Shown here: one piece after another, positions 17,243 to 25,846 of the stretch | How the letters are laid out: every line of letters starts with the position of its first letter | Numbering within the stretch: the first letter of the stretch is position 1 | From: Polyangiaceae bacterium | GTDB taxonomy: Bacteria; Myxococcota_A; Polyangia; Polyangiales; Polyangiaceae | Assembly: GCA_947475525.1 (NCBI GenBank) | Contig: CANJMI010000018.1 | Location: forward strand, 53,633-117,632 | Reading direction: 5' to 3' | Length of the DNA stretch: 64,000 bases | Translations under genes and position numbers: made by a program | The notes under the pieces: model-generated | Databases searched by the model: none | The model's input: the letters and a program-made list of their open reading frames with translations, nothing else | Told to the model about the DNA's origin: nothing

Positions 17243-17842
17243 ATGACCTCGACCGCGGCTCAAGCGAACCTCCGTGCCCTTCTCAGCGCGACCGCGAGCG
17301 GGGACTCCGTCACGTCGTTTCTCAACGCGCTCGCGCCCGATGCACGGGTTCGCGAAGTGCTCTCGCTCCACGGCAGCGAGGTCGCCCGCCTCTACGACGT
17401 TTGTGGCGGCGGCGCGACGCCGACCCTCGAGGACATCGTCCCAGCCTCGCTTGGCGATGACAAGACGGTGATCTTCCACGGCCGCAATTCGCTGCCCGCG
17501 TTCTCGAGCTTCCAGAAGCGGTTCGCGCGATTAGGCGGAGAGATCGTCGGCTACAACCATCAAGCGATGGCGTTCATCACGGGCCCCGGCGTGTTCCTCG
17601 TCAAAGAGCCACATGCCGAGTCCGACGTCCCCGGCGAACTTTACTTCGACTACACCGCGATCCCAGCGGCGATGCCGAGCGGCTTCCCGGCGTTCAAGCG
17701 GAACGACTCGGGGCTATCGACACTCGTGTACGCCCATATGAAAGACTACATGCGCGTCGTTGCCAACGGCGTGATGGTCGGCACCGCCTTCAAAAAGGGC
17801 AAAGCCGAGAACGCGTTCTTCATCCTCGCGCGCGAAGTCTGA
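17243..17842 (+). CDS. Conserved hypothetical protein
   Basis: A 199-aa soluble protein with no signal peptide or membrane segment. It opens with a helical Ala-rich part, then a mixed alpha/beta body containing LGDDKTVIFHGRNSLPAFSSFQK, MAFITGPGVFLVKE and ELYFDYTAIP. I do not recognise a family. It converges with the hydrolase gene at 17844 with a one-base gap. Confidence 0.6.
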   Translation: MTSTAAQANLRALLSATASGDSVTSFLNALAPDARVREVLSLHGSEVARLYDVCGGGATPTLEDIVPASLGDDKTVIFHGRNSLPAFSSFQKRFARLGGEIVGYNHQAMAFITGPGVFLVKEPHAESDVPGELYFDYTAIPAAMPSGFPAFKRNDSGLSTLVYAHMKDYMRVVANGVMVGTAFKKGKAENAFFILAREV

Positions 17843-17843
17843 A

Positions 17844-18650
17844 TCACAGCCGAGCCGTGAAGAGCGCGAGGAGTTCCTTGTACGCGTCGACGTGCACCCA
17901 GTGCCCCGCACTCGGGTAGGTGTGCACCGTCAATGCTGGATTCGTCCCCGCGAGAACCGCGATCGCTCGGTGGTCGTCATCGTTCCATACGAACGATTTT
18001 CCTGCCACGACGAGCTGCGTCACACGTGTCGGTCGTGCGAGCTCCGCCCACGCGTCGACGCGGCAAAAGTCCTCGAGCAACGCGCGTACGAGCGGCAACT
18101 CCAGGCCGATCTCATAGCCGCCATCGGCGGGCCTGAGGCTCATCGAAAGCCAGGCGGCAATCGCCGACGTGAACCCGCGCGCCTCGACAGCCCGCGTGAA
18201 CTCCGCCCGCGTCGCAAAGCGCTCGTGCATCCCTTCGAGCATCTCGAGGACGCGCATCGTCTGCGAGTTCGCGGAATCAGCGCGCGTACCGGGGTTCGAA
18301 TCGAGTACCCAAAGTTGCCCGAACGGCATCGTCCGACCGAGTACGAGCGCGACTTTGCCACCGAATGAGTGACCGATCGCAGCCTCGACCCGACCCAGGT
18401 CGAGCGACACCGCGAGCTCGCGGAGATCGGCCGCCGTCGCCTCGAGATCGTGAGGCCCCGCGAATCCGTGCGACCTACCATGCCCCCGCAAATCCGGCAG
18501 GATGAAGCCCCAGTCGGGCCGAGCTGCGGCGAGCTTGCGTGTGAACGAGAGCCAGTTCTTGCCCGCGCCAAAAATGCCGTGAAGCACGAACGCCCAACGC
18601 GCAGGTGTCGCGTGCTCGGCGGTGACGATCTCGGCGTGCAGCCGGTTCAT
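17844..18650 (-). CDS. Alpha/beta-fold hydrolase
   Basis: A 268-aa protein. FVLHGIFGAGKNW is the oxyanion-hole block, PDLRGHGRSHG the typical strand-turn, GHSFGGKVAL (nucleophile Ser in G-H-S-F-G at about residue 94) the elbow, and SAGHWVHVDAYKE supplies the catalytic His near residue 250. The overall form is close to YbfF/ABHD11-like esterases (HG..G...NW, then DLRGHG.S). Substrate unknown. It lies 14 bases downstream of the REC/PilZ gene on the same strand and may be cotranscribed. Confidence 0.85.
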   Translation of the reverse strand: MNRLHAEIVTAEHATPARWAFVLHGIFGAGKNWLSFTRKLAAARPDWGFILPDLRGHGRSHGFAGPHDLEATAADLRELAVSLDLGRVEAAIGHSFGGKVALVLGRTMPFGQLWVLDSNPGTRADSANSQTMRVLEMLEGMHERFATRAEFTRAVEARGFTSAIAAWLSMSLRPADGGYEIGLELPLVRALLEDFCRVDAWAELARPTRVTQLVVAGKSFVWNDDDHRAIAVLAGTNPALTVHTYPSAGHWVHVDAYKELLALFTARL

Positions 18651-18664
18651 GCGGGCACGGGCGC

Positions 18665-19894
18665 TCAGCCCGGCTGAAGTTCGATGGGGTGAATGCTATC
18701 GCGCGACGCTTGCCGCTCTTCCTGGAACGCGCGGTACGAGCGCTCGTACCTTCCGAGGTCCGCCTTCGAGCCACCGGTGACTTGAACGCCGAAGCCGGGC
18801 GGGACACTCGCAGTTCCCGAAGGGCCGTATTTGCGCACCCAGACGCACGTCGCATCGAGATGCACGAACCGATCGGACCGTGGCGGCTGAAACTCAATCC
18901 AGAGTTCCTCCCAGCGCGCAGGCGGGGCCAATGTACGAGCGTACATGCCGCCCTCGCTCAGATTGTAGAGATAGCCGACGTCCTCGGAGGCGCGTCCCGC
19001 AAGCCGAAAACGCAGCGCGGTCCCGTACAGCAAGCGCTCGCTTCTCCGACCATCGCGTTCGGGTTTGTTGAGTCGCTCGTTGGCGACGAACAAGAGCGCG
19101 GCGGGCGCGGCGAACGCATCGTGCACGGTCACGTTGACGCCAGACATCGCGGCGCGGAGCGACATCCGCATCAGCGTCGGCATGTCCTTCGGGGGCGTGT
19201 TGATGATCCATGGCGCGTGGCAACCTGCCTTCGCTGCGCGCACGGCCAGCAGCTCCTCGCCGGCTACCCCGAGGCTCGCGCTGACGATGACAGCGATGGT
19301 CTTCGGCTCGAGCGATTGACGCAAAGCCTCTTCCGCGTCGAGAGCAAACGCGACGGTGTAGCCTGCATCTCGGAACACGCGTCCGATCAGAAGGCGCGTT
19401 TCACGAGTCGCGTCGGCGACGACCACCGTCGCCTCATTGCGAACCACGGACGCCGGATCGATCTCGGCGAGGTGACGCAAGCGGCGCCCTAGGAGCACCT
19501 CGTCGAACGCACACACCTCATCGATTCCGCTCGCGAACGCCTCCTCGAAAGCGAGGTCACCGAGCGTGCGGACGAGCCCGATGATCGGCACCCCCGCAAG
19601 CGCGAAATTCTCGCGCAACTCGATCGCCTTGTGAGCGGAGCCTTCGCGATCCATCGCAAGACCGATCGCGTTCGGGCGCTTCCCGTTGCGCTCGATCCAA
19701 TCGAAGGCACCTTCGACCGAAGACTCTTGATAGAGGTCGTCCCCTGCCATGTCGGCGCCTTGCCGGACCGTGCGCGCCTGCTGCTCGGAGACGTCACCGA
19801 CCAAGAGCACCGTCCCGCCGCCGAGTCGGCCCGACTCCGCTGCCGGCGATGCGTTACCGCTTTCTCCCGCCTGAGCAACCTGATTCGAATCCAT
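18665..19894 (-). CDS. PilZ-domain protein with two receiver-like domains
   Basis: A 409-aa cytosolic protein. Residues about 25-135 and 150-270 each follow a CheY-like alternation (VLLVGDVSEQQ..., VVVADATRETRLLIGRVFRDAGYTVAFALDAEEAL...). The expected phosphoacceptor Asp is absent in both: the strand-3 ends read AIGLAMDREGS and IAVIVSASLG. Residues about 285-395 form a PilZ domain: RRSERLLYGTALRFR fits the RxxxR c-di-GMP motif and NLSEGGMY the (D/N)xSxxG motif. A c-di-GMP effector whose receiver domains serve as protein-interaction modules is the likely role, perhaps in motility or development. Confidence 0.75.
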   Translation of the reverse strand: MDSNQVAQAGESGNASPAAESGRLGGGTVLLVGDVSEQQARTVRQGADMAGDDLYQESSVEGAFDWIERNGKRPNAIGLAMDREGSAHKAIELRENFALAGVPIIGLVRTLGDLAFEEAFASGIDEVCAFDEVLLGRRLRHLAEIDPASVVRNEATVVVADATRETRLLIGRVFRDAGYTVAFALDAEEALRQSLEPKTIAVIVSASLGVAGEELLAVRAAKAGCHAPWIINTPPKDMPTLMRMSLRAAMSGVNVTVHDAFAAPAALLFVANERLNKPERDGRRSERLLYGTALRFRLAGRASEDVGYLYNLSEGGMYARTLAPPARWEELWIEFQPPRSDRFVHLDATCVWVRKYGPSGTASVPPGFGVQVTGGSKADLGRYERSYRAFQEERQASRDSIHPIELQPG

Positions 19895-19983
19895 CGCGCG
19901 GAACTTTACACCAAATCTCGCCCGCGTTGATTCTTAGGCGGAGCGCGCTACCGCTGCGGCCGCGGAGCGAATATGAAAGCGCA

Positions 19984-21168
19984 ATGACCGTCCCTCGCCC
20001 CGTGTACATCGTCGCCGCGAAGCGCACTCCGATTTGCGGTTTTCTCGGCGCATTCGCTTCGCTCTCCGCTCCGCAACTCGGCGCCCTCGCGATACGGGCC
20101 GCGCTTGCACAAGCCAAGGTTCCCGTTGACGCCATCGGCGAGGTCTACATGGGCAACGTCCTGACGGCGGGCGTGGGCCAGTCACCTGCACGGCAGGCCT
20201 CGCGGTTCGCGGGGCTCCCCGATTCGGTCCCGACGACGACCGTTGGCAAGGTGTGCGGCTCCGGCATGCAATCGGTCCTCCTCGGTGCGCGCAGCATCGC
20301 GGTCGGCGACGTGGACGTCGTTGTCGCGGGTGGGCAAGAATCGATGTCGCGCGTTCCCTACTATCTCCAGAAGGCGCGTGACGGTTACCGCATGGGCAAC
20401 GGCGAGCTCGTCGACGGGATGATCCACGATGGGCTGTGGGATCCCTACGGAAACTTCCACATGGGCATTGCCGGCGAGAAGTGCGCGACTGAATACGACC
20501 TCGGCCGTGAGGTTCAAGATGCGTTCGCCACCGAGAGTTACCGGCGTGCCGTCGTCGCCCAGAACGAGGGCCGCTTCCAAGAGGAGCTCGCTCCCGTGTC
20601 GGTCCCTCAAGCAAAAGGCGAGGCGGTCGTTATTTCCGTCGACGACGAACCTAGCCGAGGCAAGCCCGAGAAGTTCGCGTCGCTGCGCCCCGCTTTCAAA
20701 AAAGACGGAACGATCACGGCCGCGAATGCCTCGACGATCAGCGACGGCGCGTGTGCGCTCGTACTCGCAAGCGAGAAAGCCGTAAAAGAGCACGGGCTTG
20801 AGCCCCTCGCGCGGATCGCCGGCTACGGCGCCTCGGCGCAAGAACCGGACTGGTTTACGACCGCGCCCGCCGCCGCGGTCAAGCACGCGCTTACGAAGCT
20901 CTCGCTCGCAACGAAAGACATCGGGCTTCACGAGATCAATGAAGCCTTCAGCGTCGTTCCACTCGTCGTCGCGAAGTTGTGCGAGCTCGATCTTGCGACC
21001 GTCAACGTGAATGGCGGGGCCGTCGCGCTTGGCCACCCCATCGGCGCGAGCGGAGCCCGCATCCTGACGACCCTGATCTACGCGATGCGAACTCGAGGCG
21101 TGCAGCGCGGGTGCGCGTCGATCTGCATCGGCGGCGGCGAGGGACTCGCGATGGTCCTCGAGCGGTGA
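19984..21168 (+). CDS. Acetyl-CoA C-acetyltransferase (thiolase)
   Basis: A 394-aa protein from ATG 19984; the frame is open further upstream but the family starts at MTVPRPVYIVAAKRTP. Key residues are present: nucleophile Cys in GKVCGSGMQSV (about residue 88), His in GGAVALGHPIGASGARI (about 350) and the second Cys in CASICIGGGEG (about 380). It condenses two acetyl-CoA or thiolyses acetoacetyl-CoA, feeding fatty-acid oxidation, ketogenesis or PHB-type pathways. Its TGA overlaps the GTG of the MBL hydrolase gene, so the two are cotranscribed. Confidence 0.92.
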   Translation: MTVPRPVYIVAAKRTPICGFLGAFASLSAPQLGALAIRAALAQAKVPVDAIGEVYMGNVLTAGVGQSPARQASRFAGLPDSVPTTTVGKVCGSGMQSVLLGARSIAVGDVDVVVAGGQESMSRVPYYLQKARDGYRMGNGELVDGMIHDGLWDPYGNFHMGIAGEKCATEYDLGREVQDAFATESYRRAVVAQNEGRFQEELAPVSVPQAKGEAVVISVDDEPSRGKPEKFASLRPAFKKDGTITAANASTISDGACALVLASEKAVKEHGLEPLARIAGYGASAQEPDWFTTAPAAAVKHALTKLSLATKDIGLHEINEAFSVVPLVVAKLCELDLATVNVNGGAVALGHPIGASGARILTTLIYAMRTRGVQRGCASICIGGGEGLAMVLER

Positions 21169-22004
21169 TTCGCCCCGTTGCGGTGGCTCAAGGCGTCGCC
21201 TGGTTTCCGGCGCGCACGCCCACCTTGCCGCCGGCCACGCACACCAACAGCTACGCCCTCGGTGATGGCCCGACCGTCCTCGTCGAGCCGGCGACGCCCT
21301 TCGAAGACGAGCAAGCCGCCTGGCTCGAGTGGGCGCACGCGCTCGCCACGACCCGCGAGATCCATGCCATCGTCGTCACGCATCACCATCCTGACCATGT
21401 CGGCGGCGCCGCGCATTTTGCGGGGAAATTGGGGATCCCGGTGTGGGCCCATGCTGAGACCGCGAGCCGCATCGACGTGCCCGTGGCGCGCACACTCGAT
21501 GAAGGTGACGAGCTCATCCTCGGCTCGCAGCGCTGGCGCGTTTTGTTCACGCCGGGGCATGCGCCTGGGCACATCTGCCTTTTCGAGCCCGGCCTCCGCA
21601 TCGCGGTTGTCGGCGACATGGTGGCGAGTGTCGGCACCATCCTTATCGACCCCGTCGAAGGGCACGTCGGCCGCTATCTCAGCGAGCTGCGGCGCTTGGA
21701 GGGACTCGACCTCGACCTCGCACTTCCGGCACACGGCGCGCCGATCGCGGAGCCCGCACGACTCTTTCGCCACTACGTAACTCACCGATTGATGCGCGAA
21801 GCGAAGATCGCCGCCGCACTCACTCGCGCCGCAGCGGCCGACCTCGACGCGCTGGTCGCCCTCGCCTACGACGACGCCCCCGAAGAACTCTGGCCGATAG
21901 CGAAGTTGAGCCTCGAGTCCCACCTGCTCGAGCTCGAGCGTCAAGGGCGTGCAGCATGCGACAGCGGCACGTGGCGCCCGGCCTCACGAGCAAGCGAGCC
22001 TTGA
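21165..22004 (+). CDS. Metallo-beta-lactamase-fold hydrolase (LACTB2/glyoxalase II-like)
   Basis: A 279-aa protein from GTG 21165, sharing a GTGA overlap with the thiolase stop; the longer frame runs into the thiolase gene and is not credible. VVTHHHPDHVGGA (about residues 66-78) is the HxHxDH zinc site, FTPGHAPGH the third His, VVGDMVASVGT the bridging Asp and LPAHGAP the last His. A C-terminal helical segment (FRHYVTHRLMREAKI...) is of the LACTB2 kind. Given the operon with thiolase, thioester or metabolite hydrolysis is likely, but the substrate is unknown. Confidence 0.85.
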   Translation: MIRPVAVAQGVAWFPARTPTLPPATHTNSYALGDGPTVLVEPATPFEDEQAAWLEWAHALATTREIHAIVVTHHHPDHVGGAAHFAGKLGIPVWAHAETASRIDVPVARTLDEGDELILGSQRWRVLFTPGHAPGHICLFEPGLRIAVVGDMVASVGTILIDPVEGHVGRYLSELRRLEGLDLDLALPAHGAPIAEPARLFRHYVTHRLMREAKIAAALTRAAAADLDALVALAYDDAPEELWPIAKLSLESHLLELERQGRAACDSGTWRPASRASEP

Positions 22005-22056
22005 GCCTTGGTGCCGCGCGCAGACCTCAGCCGAGCACCGCGAACGTGACCGCACG

Positions 22057-23490
22057 TCAGCCATCAAGTCCCAGCTTTTTCAGGCGATAATAGAGCGTCG
22101 TACGCTGGATCCCGAGTGCTCGAGCGACCTCGGTTTTGTTCCCGCCGGCACGGACGAGGGCGCGGGACAATTCATCGCGCGCAAGCGCCTCGAGGCGCGA
22201 GTCGAGCGGCGCACGTTCACCCGTGGCGCCACGCAGCTCGGAACTGGGCGAGAGTGGGAAGACGAGATGGGCGGGCAGAATCGTTTCACCCCGCGAGAGG
22301 ATAGCCGCGTGCTCGAGTACAGCCTCGAACTCACGCACATTTCCCGGCCAGTCATGTCGAGCAAGGCTCGCCTGCGCCTCCGTCGAGAGCACAACGGGAG
22401 GACGTGCATTCCGCGCCGCGTGGCGTGCAAGAAAGTGGTCGGCCAGCCTTGGCAATTCGGCCCGGCGCTCTCGCAGTGGCGCGAGCCGGATGGGGGAGAC
22501 GGTGAGCCGCGCGAAGAGCTCAGGGAGCATCGCTTTTGCCTCAAACGCCACGTTCGCGGAACCGACAACGCTCGTCACCAAGCGAACGTCGACACGCCGC
22601 GAACGCGTCTCACCGATGCGCTCCACCTCGCCGTCGCAGAGAAGCCTCCAAAGCCGCGCCTGCAGCGACGGGGTGAACGCGGTCGGCTCGTGCAACCAAA
22701 GCGTCCCCCCGTGCGCAAGTTCGAACCGCCCTGCACGATCGCGCCACGCACCATCCACGCGGCCAACTCCCCATCCGAAAAGCTCCCGCTCGAGCGCATC
22801 ACCTGGGAAGGCCCGCGCCATCACCGCAATGAACGGTCGCTCCTCACGCGGCGAACCTATGTGGATCGCCCGCGCGACAAGCTCGCTCTCGACCCCCGTT
22901 TCGCCCTCGATGACAACGGGTTCGCTCGTTGCCGCAACGTCTTGGATGGCAGCGAGGACACCGCCCGACACGCCGGCGACACCACCCGACGGAGCTTGGC
23001 CCTCGGACACGAGCGCACCAAAGTCGAGCGGACAGCGCTGCTCGCGCTCGAGGTACGCCGCGTACTGGGCGAGCTGCTCGCGAAGCCGACGATTTTCACG
23101 GAGCGTCATGAAGGACGCTATCCCTTGCCTGAGCACGCACGGAAACTCCTTCGAGTCCCAGGGCTTTGCCACGTAACGGTCAACCGCACCCGAGTTCACC
23201 GCATCGACGAGAACCTCGAGCTCGGCGTAGGCCGTGAGCAAAATCGCATGGCAATCCGGAAACCGCGCCTTCACCGCGCGCAGAAGCTCGATGCCGCTCA
23301 TCCCCGGCATTCGCTGATCGGCGACGACAACGGCGGGCTCGATTCGAAGCAAAAGCTCAAGCGCCTCGGCGCCACTCTTCGCGTAATGCAGGCGGAACGA
23401 TTTGCGAAACGCAAAGCGAAACGCGTCGAGGTTGTCCTCCTCGTCATCGACGACGACAACGTCGTAGTTTAGCCAATCGACGTCCTGCAT
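22057..23490 (-). CDS. NtrC-type response regulator with degenerate sigma-54 ATPase
   Basis: A 477-aa protein. REC domain (about 8-125): VVVDDEED acidic pocket, VVVADQRMPGMSG phosphoacceptor Asp, LLTAYAE and VAKPWD; it looks functional. AAA+ domain (about 165-390): the Walker A position reads EGETGVESELVARAIH with no Lys, the GAFTGA sigma-54 loop is replaced by GWGVGRVDGA, and Walker B reads GGTLWLHEP with His for Asp. C-terminal Fis-type helix-turn-helix (about 435-475) is intact (KTEVARALGIQRTTLYYRLKKLG). It probably binds DNA under phosphorylation control but cannot hydrolyse ATP or open sigma-54 promoters. It is divergent from frr. Confidence 0.85.
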   Translation of the reverse strand: MQDVDWLNYDVVVVDDEEDNLDAFRFAFRKSFRLHYAKSGAEALELLLRIEPAVVVADQRMPGMSGIELLRAVKARFPDCHAILLTAYAELEVLVDAVNSGAVDRYVAKPWDSKEFPCVLRQGIASFMTLRENRRLREQLAQYAAYLEREQRCPLDFGALVSEGQAPSGGVAGVSGGVLAAIQDVAATSEPVVIEGETGVESELVARAIHIGSPREERPFIAVMARAFPGDALERELFGWGVGRVDGAWRDRAGRFELAHGGTLWLHEPTAFTPSLQARLWRLLCDGEVERIGETRSRRVDVRLVTSVVGSANVAFEAKAMLPELFARLTVSPIRLAPLRERRAELPRLADHFLARHAARNARPPVVLSTEAQASLARHDWPGNVREFEAVLEHAAILSRGETILPAHLVFPLSPSSELRGATGERAPLDSRLEALARDELSRALVRAGGNKTEVARALGIQRTTLYYRLKKLGLDG

Positions 23491-23688
23491 GAGTGTGCCC
23501 GAGGCCGGCCCTCAGCCCCCCTCTGTGCGACATACTACAGTCGTGGACAGGCGACCGTTGCCGTCGTTACGCGGTGGCGCGGCCCGCCGTACGCTGCGTG
23601 TTCCGGCCCTGCTAAACGGAAAGGTGACACACGCTATCGACCGCGGGGCGAAGCGGTGTAAGCTGCGCCGCCGACCGAGGAAAACATC

Positions 23689-24246
23689 ATGATCGATGAG
23701 GTTTTGAGCGAACTGACTGATGGCGTCGACAAGTCCCTCGACGCGTTGCGCCGCGAGTTGTCGAAAGTCCGAACGGGACGCGCGCACCCCAGCATCCTCG
23801 ACCGAGTGCGCGTCGATTATTACGGCGTGTCGACGCCAATCGCGCAGATGGCGAACGTCGGCGTCCCCGACGCGAGCATGCTCACGGTGAAGCCCTGGGA
23901 GAAGAGCCAAGCCAGCAACATCGACAAGGCGATCCGCGAGAGCGGCCTCGGGCTGAACCCGCAACTCGACGGCGATCTCATCCGCATCCCGATCCCACCG
24001 CTAACGGAAGATCGGCGCAAAGAGATGGTCAAGATGACCAAACGCTGCGGCGAAGAAGCGAAGATCGTCGTGCGCAAACATCGCCGCGACGCGCTCGACA
24101 TGCTCGAGACCCTCGTCAAGGATGGCGAGGTCAGCGAAGACGAAGGCGACCGCGGCGAGAAAAAGATCGAAGAGACGATCGCCGAAGCGACCAAAAAGAT
24201 CGATCACGCAGTGAACGATCGCGAATCGCAAATCATGGGCGGCTAG
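23689..24246 (+). CDS. frr: Ribosome recycling factor
   Basis: A 185-aa protein of normal length that with EF-G splits post-termination ribosomes. Family blocks are all there: LRRELSKVRTGRAHPSILDRVRVDYYG at the N-terminus, PLTEDRRKEMVKMTKRCGEEAKIVVRKHRRDA in the long helix bundle, and the C-terminal EETIAEATKKIDHAV helix. ATG 23689 is preceded by gagga. Unlike many bacteria, pyrH and tsf do not precede it here; the upstream neighbour is the divergent regulator gene. A repeat block follows the stop. Confidence 0.97.
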   Translation: MIDEVLSELTDGVDKSLDALRRELSKVRTGRAHPSILDRVRVDYYGVSTPIAQMANVGVPDASMLTVKPWEKSQASNIDKAIRESGLGLNPQLDGDLIRIPIPPLTEDRRKEMVKMTKRCGEEAKIVVRKHRRDALDMLETLVKDGEVSEDEGDRGEKKIEETIAEATKKIDHAVNDRESQIMGG

Positions 24247-24252
24247 TTTCTC

Positions 24253-24435
24253 TTGGCTCTTCGCCTGACGGCTCGGCGTGACGCCTTTTTTTTCGGCTCT
24301 TCGCCTAACGGCTCATCGCGGGGCTTTCTGTTGGCTCTTCGCCTGACGGCTCATCGCGGGGCTTTCTGTTGGCTCTTCGCCTGACGGCTCGGCGTGACGC
24401 TTTCTGTTGGCTCTTCGCCTGACGGCTCGGCGTCA
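24253..24435. repeat. Five tandem copies of a ~38-bp repeat
   Basis: Units start near 24253, 24292, 24331, 24369 and 24407. Each contains TTGGCTCTTCGCCTGACGGC, followed by either TCGGCGTGACGC or TCATCGCGGGGC and TTTCTG. Spacing is 38-39 bp and there are no variable spacers. It fills the space between frr and purA. Confidence 0.85.
24274..24293 (+). terminator. Possible Rho-independent terminator after frr
   Basis: GGCGTGACGCC (short hairpin) followed by a run of eight T at 24285-24292, 30 bp after the frr stop. The stem is weak, and only the first repeat unit carries the T run. Confidence 0.4.
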
Positions 24436-24500
24436 CTCATTGGCGGTGCGGCGCTCCGTCGATGCAGTGCCTGGAGCGATTCCGCGGTAGAGTCCTGCGC

Positions 24501-25778
24501 ATGCCAGCAACGGTGATCATCGGCGCCCAATGGGGCGATGAAGGCAAAGGCAAAATCGTGGATCGGCTGGCCGAGTCCGCCGACCTCGTCGTCCGCTACG
24601 CGGGCGGCCCAAACGCGGGGCACACCCTGGTCGTCGCTGGCCGAAAGGTGGTGCTACGCCTGATTCCAAGCGGGGCTCTCCACCCACACACGCTCTGCCT
24701 GCTCGGCCAGGGCATGGTGATAAGCCCGGAGACGTTGCTCGAAGAGCTCGATGGCCTCGCGGAGTACGGCGTCGCGCTCGGGCACCGCATGCTGCTTTCG
24801 CGGCAAGCCCATTTGATCCTGCCTTACCACGTGCTCGTCGATGAGCTGCGAGAAGGCTCGGAGGCCGGAACCAAGATCGGCACGACCAAAAGAGGCATCG
24901 GGCCTTGCTACGAAGACAAGGTTGGTCGGCGCGGCGTGCGCGTCGGCGACCTCGAAAAACCCGCGGTTCTCCGCGCGAAGGTAAGCGAAGCCTTGAACAA
25001 CTGGCGGCCCACGATCCAAGCGCTCGGAGGCACGGCCCCTGACCTCGAGGCGGTGTGCGACAGGATCCTCCGCACTGCGGACCGCATCGTGCCTCTACTC
25101 GGCGACGTTTCCGCACGACTCGAAACGGAGCTCGCGGCGGGCAAGCGGGCCATGCTCGAAGGCGCCCAAGGGACGATGCTCGACATCGACAACGGTACCT
25201 ACCCGTTCGTCACTTCGTCCTCGGCCGTCGCAGGAGGCGCATGCACCGGCGCGGGCATCGGACCCACACGAATCGACCGCGTACTCGGCATCACGAAGGC
25301 CTACACGACACGCGTCGGAGCCGGCCCATTCCCGACCGAACTCGACGATGACGCCGGGCATCACTTGCGGAACGTCGGCCACGAATTCGGCTCTGTCACC
25401 GGTCGGCCGCGCCGCACCGGCTGGCTCGACCTCGCGGCCCTGCGCTACGCCCGCCGGGTCAACGGCATCGACGGACTGGCCCTCACCAAGCTCGACGTGC
25501 TCTCCGGACTCGACGTCATCAAGGTGTGCGTCGGTTACCGAACCCCCGACGGCGAGAGCCTCGAGTTGTCGCCCGACCTCGCCGATGCGACGCCTGTTTA
25601 TACGTCGTTGCCGGGCTGGAAGGAGCCGCTCCGTGCCGCGCGCGCAATCGAAGAATTGCCCACCGCGGTGCGCCGTTACCTGGAGTTCGTCGAGACGACA
25701 GCGGAGCTCGGCATCGACATCGTGAGCGTTGGCCCGGGCCGCGACGAGACGATCGAGCTGCGCTCGGGCTTGGCGTGA
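24501..25778 (+). CDS. purA: Adenylosuccinate synthetase
   Basis: A 425-aa protein from ATG 24501. It joins IMP and aspartate with GTP in AMP synthesis. GAQWGDEGKGKIVD (residues about 7-20) is the P-loop with catalytic Asp, GGPNAGHTL carries the catalytic His, GTTKRGIGPCYEDK binds IMP, and EGAQGTMLDIDNGTYPFVTSS and the TTRVGAGPFPTEL loop complete the family pattern. Length is normal. The longer frame back to 24462 lacks homology. It is preceded by the 38-bp repeat block and followed by two TPR genes on the same strand. Confidence 0.97.
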   Translation: MPATVIIGAQWGDEGKGKIVDRLAESADLVVRYAGGPNAGHTLVVAGRKVVLRLIPSGALHPHTLCLLGQGMVISPETLLEELDGLAEYGVALGHRMLLSRQAHLILPYHVLVDELREGSEAGTKIGTTKRGIGPCYEDKVGRRGVRVGDLEKPAVLRAKVSEALNNWRPTIQALGGTAPDLEAVCDRILRTADRIVPLLGDVSARLETELAAGKRAMLEGAQGTMLDIDNGTYPFVTSSSAVAGGACTGAGIGPTRIDRVLGITKAYTTRVGAGPFPTELDDDAGHHLRNVGHEFGSVTGRPRRTGWLDLAALRYARRVNGIDGLALTKLDVLSGLDVIKVCVGYRTPDGESLELSPDLADATPVYTSLPGWKEPLRAARAIEELPTAVRRYLEFVETTAELGIDIVSVGPGRDETIELRSGLA

Positions 25779-25846
25779 CCCGAACATCGATCGAAAGTAC
25801 ACTGAGCAGAACTCTCTAGAGCTACCGATCGAACTGGAGCCAACGC

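Noticed and set aside
20182..21036. 284-aa minus-strand ORF inside the thiolase gene
   Set aside because: Shadow of a well-supported enzyme gene.
24253..24435. Possible CRISPR array
   Set aside because: Units are continuous tandem repeats without unique spacers, and no cas genes are present.
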